This document shows, piece after piece, positions 1 through 5,946 of a stretch of 9,328 nucleotides of DNA (positions within the stretch are counted from its first letter, which is position 1; the number at the start of each line of letters is the position of its first letter). The position numbers and the translations under genes are program-made. Below the pieces are notes generated by a model. That model was not told the origin of the DNA. It saw only the letters and a program-made list of their open reading frames with translations, and made no database searches. Origin of the DNA: Chloroflexi bacterium RBG_13_51_18 (GTDB taxonomy: Bacteria > Chloroflexota > Dehalococcoidia > Dehalococcoidales > RBG-16-60-22); assembly GCA_001796495.1 (NCBI GenBank), contig MGMR01000056.1, forward strand, positions 1 through 9,328, read 5' to 3'.

Positions 1-1871
1 TTATCATGGAGGTGGATGAGAACAAAGTCTACACCTGGGCGAATAATGCCGGGATAACATTCTTCGGGGATGATGTAATCGGCAAGGACGCGGCGTTTTA
101 TTTTGAAGGCGAACAGGACACTTATGAAATAGTAGCACCTATTTTCAACGGCGAGGAAAGCATAATTTTCGTGGAAAGCTGGCAGCGGCGGCGTGATGGA
201 GAAAAGCGTTTACTTCGCTGGTGGTGCCGGGTGCTCAAGGATAGAGACGGGAACGCAACCGGTGCATTATCTAGCGCCAGAGATATTACCGAGATTAAGA
301 AAGCCGAAGAGGCTCTAAGGATATCAGAGGAAAAATTCTCCAAAGCCTTCCTAAACAGTCCGGAGGTAGTCATTATTTCCAGCATCGATGACAGCCGAAT
401 AATCGATGCTAACAATACTTTCCTGCGTCTTTCCGGATATTGCCGTGAAGAGGTCATCGGTGAAAAGGCCAGCGACCTGGGTTTATGGGATATTCCACAG
501 GAACGCAACGATGCAATAAAGACTTTAAAGGAAGAAGGAATAGTTACCAACAGGGAATGTCATATCCGCATAAAATCCGGTGAATTGCGTACCTGGCTTT
601 TCTCTGCGGAAATTATAAATATTGACAACAAGCCATGTATGTTGTCCGTCAACACAGATATTACCGAGCGGAAAAAGATGGAGGAAGCCCTGAAGCAGAG
701 CGAGGAACGCTACCGCGACCTGTTTGAGAATGCCAGCGACCTCATCCAGAGTTGTAACGTAGCAGGTAAATTCGTCTATGTAAACAAAGCATGGCGTGAT
801 GCACTTGGATATAGTGAGAAGGAAATTCTCGATCTCGATTTCTGGGATATCGTTCATCCCGATTATCTGACCCACTGTAAGCAAACTCTCCAAAAAGTTA
901 TATCGGGTGAAACCGTTATTAATATTGAAACCGGATTCGTAGCCAAAGATGGTAGATTAATTCAGGTTGAAGGAAATGTTAATCCCGTGCGCAAAGAAGA
1001 AAAAGTAATTGCCACTAGAGCTATTTTCCGCGATATATCGGTACGTAAAGAAGCCGAGGAAAAGCTGCGTAAAATCGACCAGATGAAATCCGAGTTTCTT
1101 TCCAATGTGTCCCACGAGCTGCGCACGCCGTTACAATCCATCAGCGGCTTTACCAAGCTGATTATGACCGGCAAGGTGCCCGACCAGGCAACCCAGCAGG
1201 AGTTTCTCCAGATTATAGACTCGGAGGTTGTACACCTGGGCAATCTCATCAACAGCCTGCTTGACATGTCGAGGCTGGAATCCGGGCGATTTCAGATTTA
1301 TAAAAAGGACGTTTCAATACGTGACATTATAGTCGACACCATGAAGACACTTCACAGTCTGGCCCGCGAAAAGGATATAACACTGATTGAAAACCTGCCG
1401 AAACAATTACCTGAAATGGAAGCGGACAGCGACAGGCTGCGGCAGGTAATACTGAACCTGGTCGGCAACGCGATTAAATTCAGCGACCGCGACGGAAGCA
1501 TTGATGTCAATGTAGCTTTACAGGACGGAGAGCTGTTGTTCCAGGTTATCGACCATGGGACCGGAATAAAGAAAGAGGCGATGTCCCATCTTTTCGAGAG
1601 ATTTTACCGCGCCGAGGGGGAAACGGTAAGGGGTGGCACGGGACTGGGGCTTTATATATCCAAGCAAATCATTGATGCGCACGGAGGGAATATCCGGGCA
1701 GAAAGTAAATACGGCGAGGGCAGCACTTTCAGCTTCACGCTGCCCCTTAATAACAAAGGAGGAGAAAAAAATGGGAAAGAAAATTCTGATAATCGAAGAC
1801 GATCCGGCAACGCAAAGACTGGTAGATTACTCACTAAAGCAGGAAGGGTACCAGATAATCACGGCCTCTAA
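1..1871 (+). CDS. PAS-domain sensor histidine kinase, 5' partial
   Basis: The frame is open to the left edge. The first methionine (base 6) falls inside a PAS domain that lacks its first strand, so the true start is probably upstream. Residues counted from that methionine: PAS1 about 1-97, ending in the typical 'ARDITEIKKAEE' linker; PAS2 about 105-222; PAS3 about 233-347; HisKA with the H-box 'NVSHELRTPL', phospho-acceptor H370; HATPase_c with N-box 'NLVGNAIKFS' (484-493), G1 'DHGTG' (516-520), F-box 'LFERFYRA' (529-536) and G2 'GGTGLGL' (543-549). All catalytic motifs look intact. No transmembrane segment is visible, so this portion is cytoplasmic. Such kinases autophosphorylate on the histidine and pass the phosphate to a receiver; the next gene is the obvious partner. 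The catalytic domain ends near residue 580. The last 40 residues are a basic tail read out of frame across the start of the regulator, probably from a lost stop codon (see findings). The signal sensed cannot be told. Confidence 0.95.
   Translation, partial: IMEVDENKVYTWANNAGITFFGDDVIGKDAAFYFEGEQDTYEIVAPIFNGEESIIFVESWQRRRDGEKRLLRWWCRVLKDRDGNATGALSSARDITEIKKAEEALRISEEKFSKAFLNSPEVVIISSIDDSRIIDANNTFLRLSGYCREEVIGEKASDLGLWDIPQERNDAIKTLKEEGIVTNRECHIRIKSGELRTWLFSAEIINIDNKPCMLSVNTDITERKKMEEALKQSEERYRDLFENASDLIQSCNVAGKFVYVNKAWRDALGYSEKEILDLDFWDIVHPDYLTHCKQTLQKVISGETVINIETGFVAKDGRLIQVEGNVNPVRKEEKVIATRAIFRDISVRKEAEEKLRKIDQMKSEFLSNVSHELRTPLQSISGFTKLIMTGKVPDQATQQEFLQIIDSEVVHLGNLINSLLDMSRLESGRFQIYKKDVSIRDIIVDTMKTLHSLAREKDITLIENLPKQLPEMEADSDRLRQVILNLVGNAIKFSDRDGSIDVNVALQDGELLFQVIDHGTGIKKEAMSHLFERFYRAEGETVRGGTGLGLYISKQIIDAHGGNIRAESKYGEGSTFSFTLPLNNKGGEKNGKENSDNRRRSGNAKTGRLLTKAGRVPDNHGL
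1755..1762 (+). promoter_or_regulatory. Strong ribosome binding site fixing the response regulator start
   Basis: AAAGGAGG lies 8 bases before the ATG at 1771. The reading frame stays open upstream to 1633, but this site and the receiver-domain boundary ('MGKKILIIEDD') select 1771 as the start. The site lies within the readthrough tail of the histidine kinase. Confidence 0.85.
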
Positions 1872-2178
1872 CGGTCTGGAAGGGATAAGAAAAGCGCTCG
1901 GGGAAGCGCCCGACCTTATTATCCTGGACGTTATGCTGCCCGGGATGGACGGGTTCGAAATCTGCTACCGGTTAAGGTCAGACCCATCAACAGCAAAAAT
2001 GCCTATCCTGATGTTCTCTGCCAAAGCGCAGGAAATAGACAAGGATACCGGCATCAAGGTTGGCGCAGATGATTACCTGACCAAGCCTTCCGCTCCGTCA
2101 GACATCGTAAACCGGGTGGAAAAACTATTAGCTAAAAAGAAGTCCAGCGCAACAACCCGGGAGAAAGTAGTCGGATAA
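1771..2178 (+). CDS. Single-domain response regulator (CheY/PilG/PilH-like receiver)
   Basis: This 135-residue protein is essentially one receiver domain. Visible features are the acidic pocket E9-D10-D11 in 'ILIIEDD', the phospho-acceptor D53 in 'LIILDVMLPGMDG', the switch serine S83 in 'LMFSAKA', and the conserved lysine K105 in 'DDYLTKP'. A short basic tail follows (about 121-135). There is no DNA-binding or enzymatic output domain, so it should act by protein-protein contact, as CheY, PilG and PilH do. It follows a histidine kinase and sits 9 bases before the pilus ATPase gene, so phosphorylation by that kinase and an effect on the pilus motor or its expression are plausible, but this is inference from position only. 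The ATG at 1771 was preferred over the upstream in-frame start at 1633 because the upstream 46 residues would be the kinase C-terminus in another frame and show no receiver homology. Confidence 0.93.
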   Translation: MGKKILIIEDDPATQRLVDYSLKQEGYQIITASNGLEGIRKALGEAPDLIILDVMLPGMDGFEICYRLRSDPSTAKMPILMFSAKAQEIDKDTGIKVGADDYLTKPSAPSDIVNRVEKLLAKKKSSATTREKVVG

Positions 2179-2187
2179 GGAAGAATC

Positions 2188-3873
2188 ATGTTAGCGGACA
2201 AGACTTCTAAAAAGAGCCTGGGTGATATGCTTGTCGAGGAGAAGCTTATCACACCGGAACAGCTGGAAAGCGCGCTGGCCGTGCAGAAGCAAAAGGGCGG
2301 CAAGCTAAGCGACATACTGCTGAGACAGGGACTGGTCAAGGCCGAGGAACTGGCCGTTGTACTCAGCATTCAGCTGAAGCTGCCGCTTATCGACCTGAAG
2401 AGGCACACGGTGCAGCCGCTGGCGCTCCGGCTCATCCCGGAAGAAATGGCCCGCAAATACGCGCTCATCCCGCTGGATATAGTGAATAACTCCTTAATGG
2501 TGGTCATGGCCGACCCCGAGGATATCCGCACGATTGAGGATGTGAAAGTCCAGGCCAAGATGAGAGTGGAGGTAGCGCTGGGCGTGCGTTCCGATATAGA
2601 AAGAGCGATAAACATACATTACAGGTCAAGCGGCGCAATCGAAAAACAGGTGAGTCAGTTCGCACCTATTGTAGAGGAAAAAGAGGAAGAGCCCGCTGCC
2701 ATTACCGCGAACACGCCCGTTACCGAGACACTCAACCTGCTGGTAGCGCAAGCCGTCAAGGACCGGGCGTCAGACGTGCATATCGAACCACAGGAAGACC
2801 GGCTTAGGATACGGTACCGTATCGACGGCATTTTGCATGACATGTTTTCCTTTCCGCTTAATATCCACTCGCCGCTGGTGTCGCGGGTAAAAATCCTTTC
2901 AGAGATGGATATCTCGGAGCAGAGGCGGCCGCAGGACGGGCAATTTTCCATTAAAATAGGCGGCAACGAGGTTGATATCCGCACGGCTACCATGGAAACG
3001 CCTTACGGAGAGAGGGTTACACTGCGGATCCTGGACAAATCGCTGGCGCTTTTCACGCTGACGGAACTGGGGTTTCAGGCCGACGTTCTTAAAAAGTACA
3101 AGACAATGCTGAAGAGTCCGATCGGAATGATACTGGTCGGGGGGCCGACAGGCTCCGGGAAAACGACCACCTTATACGCATCGATTAACGAGCTGGACAG
3201 GAACGAGCGTAACATCATGACGATCGAAGACCCGATAGAATACAGCTTCATGGACATCAACCAGACACAGGTTAATGCTAAAGCCGGTATTACTTTCGCC
3301 GGCGGCCTGCGGGCAATTATGCGGCACGACCCTGACGTGATACTGGTGGGAGAGATACGAGACAAGGATACCGTCAACACCGCCATCCAGTCCGCTCTTA
3401 CCGGCCACCTGGTTCTTTCTTCCATACATGCCAACGATGCCGTGGGTGTGCTTTTCCGTTTGATGGACCTTGACGCAGAACCGGCATCCATCTCGACAAC
3501 GCTTATCGGCATTGTTTCTCAACGGATGGTCCGCCGCATCTGTACCAATTGCCGTTCCGTTTATCATCCTAACGAGGAAGAACTGGAGGCTTTTACCAGG
3601 GAAATGGGGGATGAGGCTGTTACGTTCTATCACGGCACAGGGTGTAATTTATGCGCGGATACCGGCTACCGCGGGCGGACAGGAATTTTTGAATTTCTAA
3701 TTATGAGCGAGTCCATCAGAAAGATGCTGCGCAGTAATGCAGGGGGCGGTGAGATTAAAGCTCAAGCCGTTGCCGAGGGGATGGTAACGATGAAACATGA
3801 CGGCATGAAAAAGGTCAAGGATGGAGTGACATCCATCAGCGAAGTGATGCGCAGCGTATTTTCCATCAACTGA
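2188..3873 (+). CDS. pilB: Type IV pilus assembly ATPase PilB (GspE family)
   Basis: This 561-residue hexameric secretion ATPase powers pilin polymerisation at the inner face of the membrane. The N-terminal part (about 9-145) is an MshEN/GspE_N-type domain with two tandem helical repeats, each ending in Gln (Q33 and Q62). The motor domain (about 175-561) carries the Walker A 'GGPTGSGKT' (318-326, K325), an Asp box 'TIEDPIEY' (345-352), the Walker B 'DVILVGEIRD' (383-392, catalytic E389) and a His box 'TGHLVLSSIHAND' (405-417). Two CxxC pairs (C452/C455 and C486/C489) form the tetracysteine zinc site seen in PilB/GspE and usually missing from PilT. Length and motifs favour PilB over the retraction ATPase PilT. 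The Shine-Dalgarno AAGGAAG (2177-2183) overlaps the stop codon of the regulator. The platform gene follows after 10 bases. GspE of a type II system is the alternative name, but the pilin and PilM/N/O neighbours favour T4P. Confidence 0.97.
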   Translation: MLADKTSKKSLGDMLVEEKLITPEQLESALAVQKQKGGKLSDILLRQGLVKAEELAVVLSIQLKLPLIDLKRHTVQPLALRLIPEEMARKYALIPLDIVNNSLMVVMADPEDIRTIEDVKVQAKMRVEVALGVRSDIERAINIHYRSSGAIEKQVSQFAPIVEEKEEEPAAITANTPVTETLNLLVAQAVKDRASDVHIEPQEDRLRIRYRIDGILHDMFSFPLNIHSPLVSRVKILSEMDISEQRRPQDGQFSIKIGGNEVDIRTATMETPYGERVTLRILDKSLALFTLTELGFQADVLKKYKTMLKSPIGMILVGGPTGSGKTTTLYASINELDRNERNIMTIEDPIEYSFMDINQTQVNAKAGITFAGGLRAIMRHDPDVILVGEIRDKDTVNTAIQSALTGHLVLSSIHANDAVGVLFRLMDLDAEPASISTTLIGIVSQRMVRRICTNCRSVYHPNEEELEAFTREMGDEAVTFYHGTGCNLCADTGYRGRTGIFEFLIMSESIRKMLRSNAGGGEIKAQAVAEGMVTMKHDGMKKVKDGVTSISEVMRSVFSIN

Positions 3874-3883
3874 CGAGGGGAAA

Positions 3884-5095
3884 ATGACCTATAAATACAG
3901 AGTCTATTCTATAGATAAAAAGGTAATCGAAGGCACGATTGACGTCGCCTCGGAGAACATGGCCGAGGTAGCCCTATACCGCGCCGGGTTCCAGAATATC
4001 ATCAGCCTGGAAGTAGTTGGCCCGGGGCTGGATATGGAGAAGCTGGTGCCGACTTTCACCGGCGTGAAAATGCGGGATGTAATAGACGCCTCGATTCAAC
4101 TTGCCACGCTAATACAGGCCGGGATTCCTCTGCTTTCTGCATTAAAACTGCTTGGCGTACAGTCCACCAAGAAGGCGATGAAAAAGATTTTCAGCGGATT
4201 ATCTGAAGAAATCCAGTCCGGAAACTCGCTGTCACAGGCACTGGCTAAATACCCTAAGGAGTTTTCCAATACATATTGCCAGATAATTAAAGCCAGCGAA
4301 CAGGCAGGCACACTGGAAGGCGGCCTTAAACAGGCGGCTAAATACCTGGAAAAACAAGCCTATGCGAACCAGAAAATCAAGCGCGCCATGATGTACCCGA
4401 TATTTGTGTTAATCATGGCTATAGGCGTGGCGTTTCTGCTGATTACGGTAGCATTACCGCCTTTAATCTCCCTTTTTAGCTCGCTCGATGTCCAGCTGCC
4501 GTGGATGACCAGGACACTGGTTGATACTGCCGCTTTCTTTACCGATAATAGTCTGCCTTTACTCGGCGCATTAGTTGTCATCATTATAGGAGTCATCGGC
4601 CTGCTGCGGCTGGAATCCGTAAAGCTGGCCAGAGACAAATTTTTATTAAGAATACCCATAATAGGAAAAATCATAATCGAACGCAGCATGGGGTTATTCT
4701 GCCAGACCGCTTCAATGCTTTTACAGGCGGGACTGCGGCTGCCCCAAATCATTGATATCGTTACCCGGACCAACCGCAATAAAATACTACGCAAAGCTTT
4801 CGATGATGTAAGGGATAGGCTGGTACAAGGCGAGGGGCTGTCACAGCCGATGTCTGAAAACACCCTGTTCCCCGCCCTCCTGGTTGAAATGACCGTGGTG
4901 GGGGAGAAAACAGGTTCAATGGATAGTACGCTGGGCACCCTGGCGGATTTTTACGAACAGGAAGTCGATAGGAAAATCGATTCCCTGATATCGATGATAG
5001 AACCTACATTAACGCTGGCCATCGGAGGCCTGGTTATTTTCATCGCGCTTTCCATGATAACGCCACTCTATTCTATATTGAAATCCATGCATTAA
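3884..5095 (+). CDS. pilC: Type IV pilus inner-membrane platform protein PilC (GspF family)
   Basis: This 403-residue polytopic membrane protein couples the ATPase to the growing pilus. A short N-terminal region ('YKYRVYSIDKKVIEGTID', 3-20) is typical of the family. Two T2SSF domains follow, about 67-190 and 269-392. Each has the helical bundle with the family signature: 'LATLIQAGIPLLSAL' (73-87) in the first and 'TASMLLQAGLRLPQII' (275-290) in the second. The 'E-x-[AT]-G' turns are also present, 'SEQAGTLEGGL' (138-148) and 'GEKTGSMDSTL' (340-350). Hydrophobic segments lie at about 172-197, 223-242 and 375-398, giving the usual three membrane spans. The length matches PilC. The start follows GAGGGG closely (3875-3880, 3 bases to ATG). 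The gene lies directly after pilB, the standard order, and is followed by an A-rich 21-base linker and then prepilin genes. Confidence 0.96.
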   Translation: MTYKYRVYSIDKKVIEGTIDVASENMAEVALYRAGFQNIISLEVVGPGLDMEKLVPTFTGVKMRDVIDASIQLATLIQAGIPLLSALKLLGVQSTKKAMKKIFSGLSEEIQSGNSLSQALAKYPKEFSNTYCQIIKASEQAGTLEGGLKQAAKYLEKQAYANQKIKRAMMYPIFVLIMAIGVAFLLITVALPPLISLFSSLDVQLPWMTRTLVDTAAFFTDNSLPLLGALVVIIIGVIGLLRLESVKLARDKFLLRIPIIGKIIIERSMGLFCQTASMLLQAGLRLPQIIDIVTRTNRNKILRKAFDDVRDRLVQGEGLSQPMSENTLFPALLVEMTVVGEKTGSMDSTLGTLADFYEQEVDRKIDSLISMIEPTLTLAIGGLVIFIALSMITPLYSILKSMH

Positions 5096-5116
5096 AAAAA
5101 TAAAACGGTAAAAGAG

Positions 5117-5503
5117 ATGACGAAATTAGTACGGTCGAGAATTCAACTGCATAGCCAGAAAGGCATCGGCCTGGCGGAAACGCTGGTTGCCGTGGCGATT
5201 CTGGGAACCTCCGTAGTGGCCTTTATAGTGTCGCTCTCGGCAGGTTCGCTGACGGTAAGCGAACTCGACCGCGAGACCGTGGCACAGGGCCTGGCGCAGA
5301 CGCAAATGGAATACACCAAGAATTACGCATTTGTTCCCGGCGCGATTACTTATCCGGTATTGACCGTCCCGCCCACCTACAGCGTATCAGTCGGTGTGCT
5401 GGCCGTGCCGGGCACCGATACGAATATACAGAAGATAACGGTAGCCGTCCAGAAGGATGCCGTGAGTATCCTTTCGGTGACCGATTACAAGGTGAACAGA
5501 TGA
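5117..5503 (+). CDS. Minor type IV prepilin, PilV/GspI-like
   Basis: This 128-residue protein opens with a 16-residue basic leader ending in 'SQKG'. The class III prepilin processing site follows: cleavage after G16, giving a mature N-terminus 'IGLAE' with the conserved Glu at +5 (E21). Residues 17-41 form the hydrophobic N-terminal helix that anchors the subunit in the membrane before assembly and packs into the fibre core. The remaining part is a small, beta-rich, Thr/Val-rich domain with no cysteines. The pattern 'ETLVAVAILGTSVVAFI' is close to PilV/GspI-type minor pilins, which help initiate the fibre. A prepilin peptidase is needed but not encoded in the window. The upstream region has only a weak purine-rich Shine-Dalgarno (AAAAGAG). 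The stop codon overlaps the start of the next prepilin gene by an ATGA, which suggests coupled translation and equal dosage. The exact minor-pilin class is uncertain. Confidence 0.88.
   Translation: MTKLVRSRIQLHSQKGIGLAETLVAVAILGTSVVAFIVSLSAGSLTVSELDRETVAQGLAQTQMEYTKNYAFVPGAITYPVLTVPPTYSVSVGVLAVPGTDTNIQKITVAVQKDAVSILSVTDYKVNR
5500..5503 (+). other. ATGA start/stop overlap between two prepilin genes
   Basis: The ATG of the second prepilin (5500-5502) shares bases with the TGA stop of the first (5501-5503). No good Shine-Dalgarno precedes it ('aaggtgaacag' only), so translation is probably coupled by ribosome re-initiation. Confidence 0.85.
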
Positions 5504-5946
5504 ACAGACAGGAAGGCATGACCATGGTAGAACTGATTACCGCCGTAGCGGTAACCGGCATCATCGTCGCTTTCCTGGGGACGGCTATATACCATATTAT
5601 AACCATTTCCGAATACGGTAATGATAAGTTCACCGCTTTGCATGAGCTGCAAAACGCCGCCTACTGGTTTAATAAGGACGGCCAGGAGGCCAAAGCAGCC
5701 ACCGGTGGTAGCCAGCTGGTGCTGACGTTAAGCGATAATTCCACGGTCACCTATTCGCTGGCGGGCAACAATCTGCAGCGCAGCTCTGCCGGCCTGCAGT
5801 TAATCCTGGCAAGGAACATCAGCAGCGCTGTGTTTTCTGTAAACAACCGCGTGGCGACAATGAACCTGATTGCCGCGCCGGTCGGGAGAAGTAACGTGAG
5901 TGAAAACGGAACGTACATGGTCTACCTGAGGCCGGTGGAGGGATAA
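5500..5946 (+). CDS. Minor type IV prepilin, PilW/GspJ-like
   Basis: This 148-residue protein has a short leader 'MNRQEG', a predicted prepilin peptidase cut after G6, and a mature N-terminus 'MTMVE' with Glu at +5 (E11). The hydrophobic helix spans about 7-33. The C-terminal domain begins with 'FTALHELQNAAYWFNKDGQEA' (split here at 44-64), which resembles the 'ql..aa..l..Dlr.A' region of PilW/GspJ minor pilins, followed by alternating short beta strands ('LVLTLSDNSTVTYSL', 'NLQRSS'). PilW/GspJ proteins are part of the tip priming complex with the PilV/GspI and PilX/GspK types, and all three types occur here in the same order. The stop codon at 5944-5946 directly abuts the next ATG at 5947. 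No cysteines are present. The prepilin call is firm; the PilW assignment is by resemblance and order. Confidence 0.87.
   Translation: MNRQEGMTMVELITAVAVTGIIVAFLGTAIYHIITISEYGNDKFTALHELQNAAYWFNKDGQEAKAATGGSQLVLTLSDNSTVTYSLAGNNLQRSSAGLQLILARNISSAVFSVNNRVATMNLIAAPVGRSNVSENGTYMVYLRPVEG

Noticed and set aside
6..8. ATG at base 6 as the true kinase start
   Set aside because: It would cut into the first strand of PAS1 and the frame is open to the window edge, so the gene probably begins upstream. This cannot be settled without more sequence.
1748..1753. Programmed ribosomal frameshifting at the kinase end
   Set aside because: CCCC followed by TTAATAA is not a standard slippery heptamer and no following stem was seen. 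A one-base indel in the C run is a simpler explanation.
1633..1770. An earlier in-frame start (1633) for the response regulator
   Set aside because: The extra 46 residues come from the kinase ATPase domain read in another frame. The strong AAAGGAGG and the receiver's first strand place the start at 1771.
3172..3633. Minus-strand frames of 145-153 codons opposite pilB, and others opposite the kinase, pilC and pilM-N
   Set aside because: All lie wholly within strongly conserved plus-strand genes, overlap one another, and their translations show no domain features.
5096..5116. The A-rich linker between pilC and the first prepilin as a terminator or promoter
   Set aside because: At 21 bases it has no stem, no T run on the coding strand and no convincing -35/-10 pair; it reads as a simple intercistronic gap.
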